Of a stretch of 36,996 nucleotides of DNA, positions 15,449-23,737 are shown one piece after another (the stretch's first letter is position 1; each line of letters starts with the position of its first letter). The position numbers and the translations under genes were made by a program. Where the stretch lies: IMG/VR virus record IMGVR_UViG_3300047557_000609, positions 1 to 36,996 of that record; one strand, given 5' to 3'. Source of the stretch: a virus. The notes beneath the pieces were generated by a model. That model did not search any database. It saw nothing but the letters and a program-made list of their open reading frames with translations, and was not told the DNA's origin.

Positions 15449-18259
15449 ATGCCTGTTTTTAAAGTAACAGCTCCAGACGGTGCTGTAATAGAAGTCAATG
15501 CTCCTGAGGGTGCAACTGAAGCACAAGCTATTCAGTACGCTCAGCAGCAATATAATCCTTCAGCAAAGCAAGCTATCGTTGCAGACCCTCTTGTATCAGA
15601 AACCAACAAGGCTGCTATTGATAGAATTGCTCAGGCTATTCCTGATCCAGTCAAAGAAGTAGCTGGTAAGATTGGCAGTATATTTAAATCTGGCTACAAT
15701 GCATTACCTGAGGATGTACAAAAAGCAGGTAAAACTACTGGCAACTTCCTCCTCGATTCTATTGAAATCCTTAGCCGTCCATTCCAAGCCACTGCTACAT
15801 ATCTAAAAGCAATCGGACAAACTCCTGAGTTTAAGAGTGGTGCTCCTGTTTGGGATATCCTTTCTGATAAAAACTTAAGAGATGCTCAGCAAGCTGGTAT
15901 TCGTGGTCTCAGAGGAGAAGAAAAAGCTTCATTTCAAGAAGCATTGCCTGAGGAGTTCCGTCGAAACAATCCAGTTAAGTCTATGCTCTTAGGATTTATG
16001 GGAGATGTTGTGATTGATCCTCTCAAAGGAGGAACTGTAGCTCCTTTCTTTAGTACCGTTAAGTCTGCTGCTAAGACAGTAGATGGTTCTATTGGCATTA
16101 CTTCTCGCTTAGCAGATAACGAATTGTTCAGAGCTTTCAATATTAATACTGGTGATGTAGCTAAGGCTCAGGAACTCTTTAACAACTATCGTTATCTAAA
16201 AGATAAAGCAAGGATCGAAGGAGTTCAGAACGCTAAAGCTTTAGACAACCAGATCAAAGCATTATCTAAGCAGACTGGTGTTCCAGTTAACGAATTAAAA
16301 GCTAAAATTGTACAAGACATCGAGACAGGAAATATGTCAGATGATGTTATTGGTGCTATCGAGAGCAAAATCGTAGCTCGTAATCGTGAACTCTTAGAAC
16401 AACAAAGAGCTGCTGGTGTAGACATTGGAGACTTAGGCGAGACTTATATGCCTCACGTCTTAACTAAAGAAGCAGATGAACTCCTCAAAGGTGAAGGAAC
16501 TAAGAACTTCTTTGGTCTACGTCCTTCTGCTAAGACTCCTCAAGCTATCTCTCGTGAGATCGAGGGCACTGTTAAGGAGATTAACTCTAAGAACCTGTAC
16601 GGAACAGCTAAGTTTTTCCAAGATGATCCAGCAATCTTGGCAGGATATGCTGAGTTTAATGCTGCTCAGGCTATCGCAGGTAGAAAGTTTTTAGATGATG
16701 CTGCTCAATTAGGAGTACGTGCTGAAGTAGCTCCTGCTTCTTACACTACAGTCCCTGAGATTCCTGGTATAAAGTTTCCACAAGAAGTGGCTGCTCGTTT
16801 AAACCGTTCATATCAGGTCTTAACCAGTAACGAAGAGATCAACAAGTTCTTGAAGGTATATGACGGAGCTCAGAACTGGTGGAAGATGTGGTCTCTAGGT
16901 GCTCGTCCTGCATACCATGCTAAGAATACTATTGGTAACTTGTGGAATAACTACCTCGCTGGTGTGACAACTCCTAAACCATACGCTGATGCTGCTGCTT
17001 TCCAAGTCAAGCTTGCTAAGAATAATATGAATGGTTCTATTGCTGGATATAAAACAGATGAACTCTACAATGCAATGGCTACTCGTGGTGTGTTCGGAGA
17101 AGGTCAATACTCAGGCGATATAACTCGCACCGTAGAAGATGTTCTTAAGGGTGGTTCATCTAATCCTTTTACTCTGTCTACTCGTAATCCTATTCTTCGT
17201 GGTGGTTTTAAGATTGGACAGACCATTGAAGACAATGCTCGTATTGCTCTCTTCATTGACTCGCTAAACAAGGGTAAGAACTTTGATGAGGCTGCTTCGC
17301 AAGTGCGTAAGTACCTCTTTGACTACGGTGATCTCAGTCCATTTGAGCGTAGCACACTGAAGCGTTTGATGCCATTCTACACATGGTCTCGTAAGAACTT
17401 ACCTCTGCAGTTAGAGGCTATTGTGCGTCACCCAGATAAGGTTAATAAGCTGAACTTAGCGAGAGAGAACATTCAGTTTGAGACAGAAGTACCAGACTTA
17501 GAAGATGTTCCTAGCTATATCAGAGAAGCTTTACCAATCTACGGTGCTGAGAAGTTCTTAGGAGAACCTGCTCTGCCAGGAACTGCTAAGGCTATCACAT
17601 TAGCTAACCTAATTCCTTTTGCTGATCTTGCTACATTTACTAAGTGGCTAGATACTGAGACAACTCCTGAGAAGATTGAGAAAGGGAAACTTTCTAGCAC
17701 GATTTCCACAGCTCTTGGAGGTGTGTCTCCTCTGCTCAAAGCCCCAGTAGAATATCTATCTAACTATGACTTCTTCCGTCGTAAGACTATTGAAGAGTTT
17801 AAGGGACAAACTGCTGATATGTTAGGTATGAAGATGCCAGTACACTTAGCTAAGGCACTGTCTAATATTGTAATGCTTAATGAGATCGACAGAGCTAACC
17901 CAGGCGGTGTCTTCGGTACACGATCAGTAGATCCTGTAACTAAAGAGGTTGTAACTATTCCTGGAATCTTAGGTTTTACCCCTCGTGAGACTCGTGTTGA
18001 TTTACCTGAAGAGCAAAGAGAAGCACAGTACTTAACTGGTATTCGTATTTATGATGTAATCTTTGATGACGTAGGTGCTCAACAAGCTCAGACAATCAAG
18101 AAAGATATCGCAGCATTGAAAGGCTTTATCAAGAGAGCTGCTGTAAAAGAAAAGACTAGAGAAGTATACGACGCTGAAGCTGCGTTGGAGAAGTATAGTG
18201 CAGAACTAGATCGTATCGAAGCAGCTCGTGAAACTCGTAGGAAGAAGGAGAAACAATGA
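15449..18259 (+). CDS. Large internal virion / DNA ejection protein 3 (936 aa)
   Basis: The largest protein of the window. The first 35 residues (FKVTAPDGAVIEVNAPEGATEAQAIQYAQ) form a small beta-beta-alpha domain seen at the start of many phage virion proteins. The rest is mostly helical, with a region RKYLFDYGDLSPFERSTLKR followed by LMPFYTWSRKNLPL that recurs in large polyvalent and ejection proteins (LPD38-like). I see no lysozyme or transglycosylase motif. The place corresponds to T7 gp16, the core protein that crosses the envelope, but it is shorter than gp16 (1318 aa). The C-terminus is a charged coiled coil (EKYSAELDRIEAARETRRKK). It overlaps the holin gene by four bases. Confidence 0.8.
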   Translation: MPVFKVTAPDGAVIEVNAPEGATEAQAIQYAQQQYNPSAKQAIVADPLVSETNKAAIDRIAQAIPDPVKEVAGKIGSIFKSGYNALPEDVQKAGKTTGNFLLDSIEILSRPFQATATYLKAIGQTPEFKSGAPVWDILSDKNLRDAQQAGIRGLRGEEKASFQEALPEEFRRNNPVKSMLLGFMGDVVIDPLKGGTVAPFFSTVKSAAKTVDGSIGITSRLADNELFRAFNINTGDVAKAQELFNNYRYLKDKARIEGVQNAKALDNQIKALSKQTGVPVNELKAKIVQDIETGNMSDDVIGAIESKIVARNRELLEQQRAAGVDIGDLGETYMPHVLTKEADELLKGEGTKNFFGLRPSAKTPQAISREIEGTVKEINSKNLYGTAKFFQDDPAILAGYAEFNAAQAIAGRKFLDDAAQLGVRAEVAPASYTTVPEIPGIKFPQEVAARLNRSYQVLTSNEEINKFLKVYDGAQNWWKMWSLGARPAYHAKNTIGNLWNNYLAGVTTPKPYADAAAFQVKLAKNNMNGSIAGYKTDELYNAMATRGVFGEGQYSGDITRTVEDVLKGGSSNPFTLSTRNPILRGGFKIGQTIEDNARIALFIDSLNKGKNFDEAASQVRKYLFDYGDLSPFERSTLKRLMPFYTWSRKNLPLQLEAIVRHPDKVNKLNLARENIQFETEVPDLEDVPSYIREALPIYGAEKFLGEPALPGTAKAITLANLIPFADLATFTKWLDTETTPEKIEKGKLSSTISTALGGVSPLLKAPVEYLSNYDFFRRKTIEEFKGQTADMLGMKMPVHLAKALSNIVMLNEIDRANPGGVFGTRSVDPVTKEVVTIPGILGFTPRETRVDLPEEQREAQYLTGIRIYDVIFDDVGAQQAQTIKKDIAALKGFIKRAAVKEKTREVYDAEAALEKYSAELDRIEAARETRRKKEKQ

Positions 18260-18642
18260 TTGATCCGTTAACAGCCTTAGCAGCGTTTGCTCCGTTAGTC
18301 GTTGACTTAGGTAAGTCTCTGATCTCTCGCTTCGTAGCTCCTTCGGAATTTAAACCTGCTACGATAGAACAATATGTACAGATGCGTCAGCTTGACTTAG
18401 ACATGTTCAAGGCTATGAACGATGCAGGTGGTACTAATCCATCCTATCCCTGGGTGGAAGCTGTAGTCAGATTAATGCGTCCTACGATAGCATTCATTGT
18501 CTTAGGAACGTGGGCTTATTTAGAACTCTCAGGAGGTGCAAGTGATACTGTTAGCAACTTTGCTTCTGCCATTGGTTTTTATCTATTTGGTGACAGGTCT
18601 CTCTTTTATGCCAAGAAGAGTTTAAATGCAGCTAAGCCCTAA
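18256..18642 (+). CDS. Holin (3-TM type, 128 aa)
   Basis: Membrane protein that probably forms the inner-membrane lesion for lysis. There are hydrophobic segments at about residues 4-20 (weak), 76-92 (TIAFIVLGTWAYLEL) and 100-113 (ASAIGFYLFG). The centre PWVEAVVRLMRPTIAFIVLG and the end GFYLFGDRSLF match the 3-TM holin family of GTAs and podoviruses. It starts in the stop of the ejection protein (ATGA) and overlaps the endolysin gene by 17 nt, the usual holin-endolysin order. Confidence 0.85.
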   Translation: MIDPLTALAAFAPLVVDLGKSLISRFVAPSEFKPATIEQYVQMRQLDLDMFKAMNDAGGTNPSYPWVEAVVRLMRPTIAFIVLGTWAYLELSGGASDTVSNFASAIGFYLFGDRSLFYAKKSLNAAKP

Positions 18643-19060
18643 CTTTAGCCTAGCAGAACTCACTGCTTCACAGACTGCTGAGCGTAGAGGATTAGACAAT
18701 ACTCCTAATGCTACAGCGATAGCTAACCTGACTAGGGTAGCAGCCCTGCTTGAGCAGGTTAGAGCAGTAATTGGTAAGCCTATTATTATAACCTCTGGGT
18801 ATAGATCTCCTGAGGTAAATAAAGCTATAGGTTCTACCAGTAAATCCCAACATCCATTAGGTTGTGCTGCTGATTTCAAAGTCCACGGTATGACCCCTAA
18901 ACAGGTCGTAGAGGCTTGCATTAAAGCAGATATACCCTACCATCAGATCATCGAAGAATTTGCTTCCTGGACTCATATAAGCGTTCCTAATACCCCTTCT
19001 GAAGCACCCAAGAAACAAGCTTTAATTATAGACCGTAACGGCACTCGTCCGTTCCAATAA
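18626..19060 (+). CDS. Endolysin, M15A peptidase (144 aa)
   Basis: A zinc D,D-peptidase-like endolysin that cuts peptidoglycan stem peptides. The M15 pattern is present: SGYRSPEVNKAIG (residues 57-69), SQHPLGCAADF with His76 and Asp83, and SWTHISV with His117, giving the His-Asp-His metal site. The length suits a single-domain enzyme and no signal peptide or wall-binding domain is seen, so it needs the holin to reach its substrate. It is the last gene of the rightward arm. ATG 18626 lies in the end of the holin gene. Confidence 0.9.
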   Translation: MQLSPNFSLAELTASQTAERRGLDNTPNATAIANLTRVAALLEQVRAVIGKPIIITSGYRSPEVNKAIGSTSKSQHPLGCAADFKVHGMTPKQVVEACIKADIPYHQIIEEFASWTHISVPNTPSEAPKKQALIIDRNGTRPFQ

Positions 19061-19063
19061 AAA

Positions 19064-19081
19064 AGCCCCTTTGCAGGGGCT
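19064..19081 (-). terminator. Terminator where the two arms meet
   Basis: AGCCCCT (19064-19070) and AGGGGCT (19075-19081) form a perfect 7-bp GC-rich stem with loop TTGC. On the minus strand it is followed by six T residues (plus-strand AAAAAA at 19058-19063), a strong terminator for the leftward arm. On the plus strand only CTTAAGTT follows, so it would stop rightward transcription less well. Confidence 0.88.
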
Positions 19082-19087
19082 CTTAAG

Positions 19088-19216
19088 TTAACGCTCGAAG
19101 GAAAACAGTAGCCTGAATATTCCTACGTCTAGAATAAGATGTCGACAATCATCATATTCATCGATATATTCAAAGCCTACCATAAACCCAGTAAGAAAAG
19201 ATAGTTCAATACTCAT
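19088..19216 (-). CDS. Small conserved protein, last leftward gene (42 aa)
   Basis: MSIELSFLTGFMVGFEYIDE begins this short protein, which continues with DDCRHLILDVGIFRLLFSFE. The form SFLTGFMVGFE plus LDVGIFRLL recurs, as I recall, in phages as a tiny ORF. It starts in the stop of the next upstream gene (ATGA) and ends just before the terminator. It is partly hydrophobic and may associate with membrane. Function unknown. Confidence 0.75.
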   Translation of the reverse strand: MSIELSFLTGFMVGFEYIDEYDDCRHLILDVGIFRLLFSFER

Positions 19217-19365
19217 TTCGATTCCTTATAATTTTCTATTGCTCTGAGGAACAGGGTTTCTAAGCCAACCTGAATGAGAAGAGTCTTAGCTTCTTCGTCT
19301 AGTTCTACTTCCATATCAGCAGACCCATCCTCATTCTCAGTTAAGTTTAGCAGTTCAATCTTCAT
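19213..19365 (-). CDS. Small acidic conserved protein (50 aa)
   Basis: Reads MKIELLNLTENEDGSADMEV, then a helix with EEAKTLLIQVGLETLFLRAIE. Predicted beta hairpin plus helix. It starts in the stop codon of the ribonucleotide reductase gene (ATGA), so it is translated with it. It could be an accessory to nucleotide metabolism, but only the position says so. Confidence 0.75.
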   Translation of the reverse strand: MKIELLNLTENEDGSADMEVELDEEAKTLLIQVGLETLFLRAIENYKESK

Positions 19366-21269
19366 TTAACTGGGCATGCACCACTGGCACACTCGTCCCC
19401 ACCGTCAAAGCTTGCTTCATCAATCTTAGTAATCAAACGAGTCTTAGCGACTAGCTCTTCATACTGCTCTTTAGTAATCTCCTCCAAAGGTGCTTGGTGG
19501 AATCCATGCTCATTGTGTAGCAAGAACGACAAGGACTTATGATTGTTCTTATAGTTCTTAGCAAGGTACTTCTTGATCTCAGGTAGTTCTTCCTTACGAT
19601 AATACACTGTACAGGAAACACTATTATCTGACCAATGAGCTTGCAACCACTTCACAACTTCCAACTGATCAATCGCAGTCATCTCAGCAGCTAACTTTAT
19701 TCCCTCTGGATAGCAGAACGGGAAGCTAACTACCATTGTACTGTGATCTTCACTACCATCAAAGTTACGCTGATACTCCACAGGATAGCCGTGATCACGA
19801 CAGACTTGTACGAGAGCGTGGTCTGCTGCAATACGAATCCTACGAATCATGTACCGAGAATACGCAGGGTGGCAACCAGAAGTTACACCTGGAAGCAATG
19901 ATAATGTACCTGAAGGTTTAACAGTGGTAAGTTTTACTGACTCTGGGAAGCCATGCTTAGCACTGTACTCCTTATCGAAAGCTCGTAACTCTTCATAAGC
20001 TTCAGATAGCCAGCTACGTTGATCATCACTTGCTTGCAAGACACCAGTAACTCCGATGCCCATCCGCATATTACTATGTACAATATCTGCAGTCTCTTCG
20101 AGGTGGCAGGGTAAAGCAAGACTGTGCTTATTGATACGATATAGCAGCTTACAGATGTCAATGAACTCAGCTTTGTTCGTGACATTAGGCAGATATATCT
20201 CAGCTAAACAACAAGTCTCATAAGGAGCTAGGGACTGCTCAGCACAAGGATTGTAACCCATCACCTTAGGATCAGGATATTGAGTCTCTCCCAATCGTCC
20301 AATCTTTCTGCTAAGCTTTAGGTTGATTAAACCATAAGGCTCGCCCTTGCCTTCGTACCCATCCCAGAAATACTCATGGAGATCTTTGAAGTCATTGCAT
20401 ACTACGCTGTTATTAGACATAGCTCTCCACGAAGGAATGTTACCCATGTCCCACCGTTTAGCCAGCAAGTATTCAACATCATCAGGATCACCAATAGCAA
20501 TCTGAGCAGAGCGTCTTACATTACCTGCTACTACAATTGCACCGATAATGTTCATGATGTCGAGGCAGTCGATAGAGCGTAACTGTCTACCAGCTCGCTT
20601 CTCCAAGATCTCACTGATCTTAGCAATACCCCAACATAAATCCTCAGCACCTGAAGCAGTGCCACCAAAGCCCTTGATAGGAGAACCCTTACCACGAACT
20701 AGTTTCGTTGAATAAGTAAAGGTTGTAGCAGTGTTCGCTAAGAAGGCAGCCTTCAATGTTTTACCGAGGAGCTTAACCCATCCTTCACGAGAGTCAGGTA
20801 CAATAAAGTCAGCATCATTACTATCAACACGAGTCGGAGCAGCAAAGCTAACATTAACTGGAGGAAGCTTAGACACATGCTCACGTTGGATGTTGTAGCC
20901 TACTCCTGAACCTAGCATCAATAGATCCATTGCCCATGTGAACGGACGCACTGGCTGATCTACTACAGTGAAGGCACAGTTCTGTAGACTAGCTAGACCT
21001 AAGCGACCTACTGTGTCAGTGCCCAGCTGCCATAAGAAGCGACCTGCTACAGTGCCTTTCAATTCCATCAGATACTTCTGTAAACGTTTCTTCTCAGCAT
21101 CAGTAAAGCCACACTGAAGCTGGTCATTAGACGCTGTTACGACACGATTAACTGTGTCTGCAAACTCTTCTGTAGGACTACCAGGATCTGCTTCGTTCAA
21201 TCGACGAGCGTATGTCCTTTTGTATGTTATATAGCCTACGGTACTAAACGGTGTGTTAAATTCTGTCAT
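19362..21269 (-). CDS. nrdJ: Class II (adenosylcobalamin) ribonucleotide reductase, monomeric type (635 aa)
   Basis: Reduces ribonucleotides to deoxynucleotides using adenosylcobalamin to make the thiyl radical, thus supplying dNTPs for phage DNA. Visible: the first redox Cys in LQNCAF (Cys98), the active-site Asn340-Pro-Cys342-Ala-Glu344 (NPCAEQSLAP), the phosphate-binding region TVKPSGTLSLLPGVTSG, and the C-terminal redox pair CASGAC (Cys627, Cys632). The order and the single chain match the monomeric ribonucleoside-triphosphate reductase type rather than the NrdAB pair; no small subunit is encoded. It needs B12 made or imported by the host. It is translationally joined to small genes at both ends. 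Confidence 0.93.
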   Translation of the reverse strand: MTEFNTPFSTVGYITYKRTYARRLNEADPGSPTEEFADTVNRVVTASNDQLQCGFTDAEKKRLQKYLMELKGTVAGRFLWQLGTDTVGRLGLASLQNCAFTVVDQPVRPFTWAMDLLMLGSGVGYNIQREHVSKLPPVNVSFAAPTRVDSNDADFIVPDSREGWVKLLGKTLKAAFLANTATTFTYSTKLVRGKGSPIKGFGGTASGAEDLCWGIAKISEILEKRAGRQLRSIDCLDIMNIIGAIVVAGNVRRSAQIAIGDPDDVEYLLAKRWDMGNIPSWRAMSNNSVVCNDFKDLHEYFWDGYEGKGEPYGLINLKLSRKIGRLGETQYPDPKVMGYNPCAEQSLAPYETCCLAEIYLPNVTNKAEFIDICKLLYRINKHSLALPCHLEETADIVHSNMRMGIGVTGVLQASDDQRSWLSEAYEELRAFDKEYSAKHGFPESVKLTTVKPSGTLSLLPGVTSGCHPAYSRYMIRRIRIAADHALVQVCRDHGYPVEYQRNFDGSEDHSTMVVSFPFCYPEGIKLAAEMTAIDQLEVVKWLQAHWSDNSVSCTVYYRKEELPEIKKYLAKNYKNNHKSLSFLLHNEHGFHQAPLEEITKEQYEELVAKTRLITKIDEASFDGGDECASGACPVK

Positions 21270-21442
21270 TCAGTTTCTTCCCAATCTACTTCTTTTAGAA
21301 GTCTGTTGTAATTGTTTTCGATATTGTCGCTAAAAGTTTCTACTAAATCTTCTGAAGCTATGTCGAGTAACTCCAGAAGAAGTACTTCGTCTAGACTCTT
21401 CAACCGTTCTTTTAACTCTGTCAGTGTAAGAGTACGATTCAT
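21266..21442 (-). CDS. Small helical conserved protein (58 aa)
   Basis: Starts MNRTLTLTELKERLKSLDEV at ATG 21442, one base after the stop of the next upstream gene; an upstream in-frame ATG at 21472 overlaps that gene and is less likely. All helical with many Leu and Glu; TLTLTELKERLKSLDEVLLLELLDI resembles a small domain found in several phage proteins of unknown role. The stop overlaps the reductase start by four bases, hinting at joint expression. Confidence 0.72.
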   Translation of the reverse strand: MNRTLTLTELKERLKSLDEVLLLELLDIASEDLVETFSDNIENNYNRLLKEVDWEETE

Positions 21443-21443
21443 G

Positions 21444-21788
21444 TTACTTTTTCTTCGCTCGCTTAGCAGCATTCGCTGCAGTAGCCTTAGCAGGTTGTGC
21501 CATACAAGCAGTTACAAAGTCAATCGTTTTCTGAGCAGCTTCTTGAATCGTCTTTAACTGAGCAATTGCATCCTTATGATTCCAGTCACTAACCCAGAAG
21601 TCTACTACATTCTTAGTGTCTGCTTGGATAGTTAGATTAATTTGCCAGTCATCCTTCTCAGTAAAACTACCTGATACATTTACAAATGAATTATCTTCTG
21701 GAAAAAACTTATTAAACTTAATTGATTTCACTGGTTTCCTTTCGTTCTTATGTGCTTCGTTGATTAGCTTTACTAATGATGTAGTCAA
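21444..21788 (-). CDS. Unknown protein with basic tail (114 aa)
   Basis: Not recognised. It has a beta-rich middle (FVNVSGSFTEKDDWQINLTIQA) and a helical C-terminal part ending in an Ala/Lys-rich tail (AANAAKRAKKK). The tail would suit nucleic-acid contact. It overlaps the DUF3310 gene by 41 nt and so is in the same transcript. Confidence 0.7.
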   Translation of the reverse strand: MTTSLVKLINEAHKNERKPVKSIKFNKFFPEDNSFVNVSGSFTEKDDWQINLTIQADTKNVVDFWVSDWNHKDAIAQLKTIQEAAQKTIDFVTACMAQPAKATAANAAKRAKKK

Positions 21789-22089
21789 GGTAGTGCCTCG
21801 CTTTTTCTAAATCCTGTACTCCGTCTTTATGTTTCCAACGTAGTATATATTTTACCACATTTCCTTCCCAGAAGTCAAGATCCCATGCTTCGATAATATC
21901 CCAAGGTTGAATTCCTTTACCCTGATGGTAGTGCTTACCTCCGACTTGCTTGTCTCTAGGTGCATCTAGTTCAGGAATGTAGGAGTCCAGTGCTGGTTCT
22001 TCTATCTGTAGCCTACGAAAATATTCTTCTAAGGTTATCTCACCTTCGTCATATCCGTATGGCTTAGGCATTGCAATTGGATTCTTCAT
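21748..22089 (-). CDS. DUF3310 protein (113 aa)
   Basis: The core VGGKHYHQGKGIQPWDIIEA and the following LDFWEGNVVKYILRWKHKDG with LEKARHYLDYII is the DUF3310 pattern, known in T7 gp1.7-type nucleotide kinases and many other phage proteins. A role in nucleotide metabolism is plausible next to the reductase, but DUF3310 alone does not prove kinase activity. The start lies in the stop of the metallophosphoesterase gene (ATGA). Confidence 0.85.
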   Translation of the reverse strand: MKNPIAMPKPYGYDEGEITLEEYFRRLQIEEPALDSYIPELDAPRDKQVGGKHYHQGKGIQPWDIIEAWDLDFWEGNVVKYILRWKHKDGVQDLEKARHYLDYIISKANQRST

Positions 22090-22850
22090 AAGTATCTCTT
22101 CTTTAAAAAGTCTAAGGAAACAAACATCTCATCGAAGCAACCGTCATGAACTTCGTGTAAGACCACAATACCTCTCCAATAGTTATTACCCTGTGCTCCC
22201 AAGTAATCTTCGTCGTGTTCATAGCAACTCCCTGCGATTATCGCTGTAAGCGTTTTTCCATCTGCTCTAGTAGCGTAAGCAACTTGTCTACCTTGCTGAT
22301 GACCCACAACACACGACTGATGTTTCTTGGAGATAATGGCTGCTGCCGATCCGACAGGGCGATTAAGAGCACCTGCAGTAACATAATGGGAATATAGAAC
22401 ACCATCAATAATAATTGGCTGCTCAAACGGAACAACTTCCCAACCAGCTTCAGCATACTTCAAGTCCTCTATTGAAATCGTACCATCTAACATCGAATCG
22501 TTTTCAACTGCACGATTAATACGATGTTCGTGGTTGCCTATCGTTAACACCATTCGTGGTTTGTACACCTTATCTTTATTCCTCCGCTGTCTTGCTTGTA
22601 AGTCACGCAGTGGTTTTAATAAGATGTTCATTGCTTCATGTGTAGCAGTTACATCGTGCTTATATCGTCGACCTTCGAAGGACTTCTTTCCTTTATCGTA
22701 GCTTGATAATGAAGGCATGTCCGCAAAGTCCCCAATATTAATAATAACATCAGGACGCTTCTTAACAATGTAGTTTCCTATTGCTCGTAAGTAATTATAA
22801 TCATGACCAGGTTTGATCTGACAATCTGGAATTATCAAGTGGGTCGGCAT
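22086..22850 (-). CDS. Calcineurin-like metallophosphoesterase (254 aa)
   Basis: Phosphoesterase with a two-metal site. Visible: IIPDCQ (Asp9, with Gln in place of the usual His at 11), INIGDFAD (Gly40-Asp41), TIGNHEHR (Asn106-His107-Glu108) and later YSHYV and VVGHQQG, giving the remaining His ligands. The first motif being DxQ instead of DxH is seen in some phage members. The substrate is unknown; a nucleotide, DNA end or protein phosphate are possible. It lies between nuclease and nucleotide genes. The 5' end overlaps the upstream gene by 50 nt. Confidence 0.85.
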   Translation of the reverse strand: MPTHLIIPDCQIKPGHDYNYLRAIGNYIVKKRPDVIINIGDFADMPSLSSYDKGKKSFEGRRYKHDVTATHEAMNILLKPLRDLQARQRRNKDKVYKPRMVLTIGNHEHRINRAVENDSMLDGTISIEDLKYAEAGWEVVPFEQPIIIDGVLYSHYVTAGALNRPVGSAAAIISKKHQSCVVGHQQGRQVAYATRADGKTLTAIIAGSCYEHDEDYLGAQGNNYWRGIVVLHEVHDGCFDEMFVSLDFLKKRYL

Positions 22851-23049
22851 CGTAATCCTTTATATTAATTTCATATCCGTATACATTTGACAAGAAGCTT
22901 ATAAACTCACGCAGCACATAGTTCCAAGGCTGGTCTGCTGAGATATGAAACTCATGTCTAAGTTCTTTATTAAAAGGAAAGTCATACTTAGCATCGACTT
23001 CTTCGCCTTCTAAGAATTCAAACGTATATCTATTTATAGGATGTGCCAT
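22801..23049 (-). CDS. Unknown acidic protein (82 aa)
   Basis: Starts MAHPINRYTFEFLEGEEVDA; the later part NYVLREFISFLSNVYGYEI looks helical. Not recognised. It overlaps the metallophosphoesterase by 50 nt out of frame and the 39-aa gene by 16 nt. Confidence 0.68.
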   Translation of the reverse strand: MAHPINRYTFEFLEGEEVDAKYDFPFNKELRHEFHISADQPWNYVLREFISFLSNVYGYEINIKDYDADPLDNSRLSDQTWS

Positions 23050-23153
23050 TTAGAATCCTTCCAAAAGTAAATCCATCCTTGTTCATCCATGCCAAGAACA
23101 GTAAAGTTTGCACTGTCTCCGACTACTTTCCATTCTTTAATGTTAAGTTCCAT
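23034..23153 (-). CDS. Short protein (39 aa)
   Basis: MELNIKEWKVVGDSANFTVL begins a protein that ends WIYFWKDSKWHIL; predicted small beta sheet. It fills the gap between the nuclease gene (11-nt overlap) and the 82-aa gene (16-nt overlap), the same close packing as elsewhere in this arm. Function unknown. Confidence 0.6.
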   Translation of the reverse strand: MELNIKEWKVVGDSANFTVLGMDEQGWIYFWKDSKWHIL

Positions 23154-23487
23154 TTGCTTTCCTAACTAATTCAATAAAGTATTCAGCATCTACTAAGACA
23201 AGAGGCTTACTATTATTTTGTTTCAAGACTACTAGTGGCTCGACTAATCCATGCGTCTGAGCTTGTTCATAATCTTTGAAGACTGCAATAGCTTTGCGAT
23301 TCTTGCACTCAATCTGAAAAGGAAAAAGACTACGAGCAGCCGAGCTAAGCTGAACATCCTCTCCACTCGCTCCCATGCTTGTGCTTCTGACATCATCAGT
23401 GCTCAGCGTAGGGAATCGTTGGAGTATCTGGTCTCTCACCCACTGCTGTAACTTTCTTCCTTTTGCTTTTGCTGACTGGGGCTTCAA
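23143..23487 (-). CDS. PD-(D/E)XK nuclease, resolvase-like (114 aa)
   Basis: A small nuclease likely to act on branched or replicating DNA. The N-terminal helix (KGRKLQQWVRDQILQRFP) with GASGEDVQLSSAAR (the Glu-Asp of the active site) and FQIECKNRK (the ExK) follows the PD-(D/E)XK order. In this place, next to exonuclease and polymerase, it would do the job of T7 endonuclease I (gp3), though it is not clearly the same family. It overlaps the upstream gene by 92 nt. Confidence 0.8.
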   Translation of the reverse strand: MKPQSAKAKGRKLQQWVRDQILQRFPTLSTDDVRSTSMGASGEDVQLSSAARSLFPFQIECKNRKAIAVFKDYEQAQTHGLVEPLVVLKQNNSKPLVLVDAEYFIELVRKANGT

Positions 23488-23737
23488 GTTTAATTACCTT
23501 TCGTTTCTTTATCCATGCCTTAGGCACATGCATCCTAGCGTTGCTATCTTCCTTAGACACTGTTGATGCAATGCATATTGCGTCCGCTGTTTCACTAATC
23601 AGGAATCCGATTGTGTGACAGAGGTGGATCTCAGCTTTGACTCCGTCTTCCCATCCTGAGTCTGCGACTGCGTCAACCCACTCGATGTAGATAGCTTTGG
23701 TGGTGTCCAGATTTGGTTTGGTTGTCTTCTTATCCAC
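23396..23737 (-). CDS. Conserved T7-like phage protein (113 aa)
   Basis: The conserved core is KAIYIEWVDAVADSGWEDG followed by HTIGFLISETADAICIASTV and ARMHVPKAWIKKRKVI, which recurs in many T7-like phages beside the exonuclease gene; I know no function. The best start I see is GTG 23737 (VDKKTTKPN); the longer frame upstream reads the exonuclease gene out of frame. This gives a 139-nt overlap with the exonuclease end and 92 nt with the nuclease gene. The C-terminus is Lys-rich. Confidence 0.75.
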   Translation of the reverse strand: MDKKTTKPNLDTTKAIYIEWVDAVADSGWEDGVKAEIHLCHTIGFLISETADAICIASTVSKEDSNARMHVPKAWIKKRKVIKLEAPVSKSKRKKVTAVGERPDTPTIPYAEH

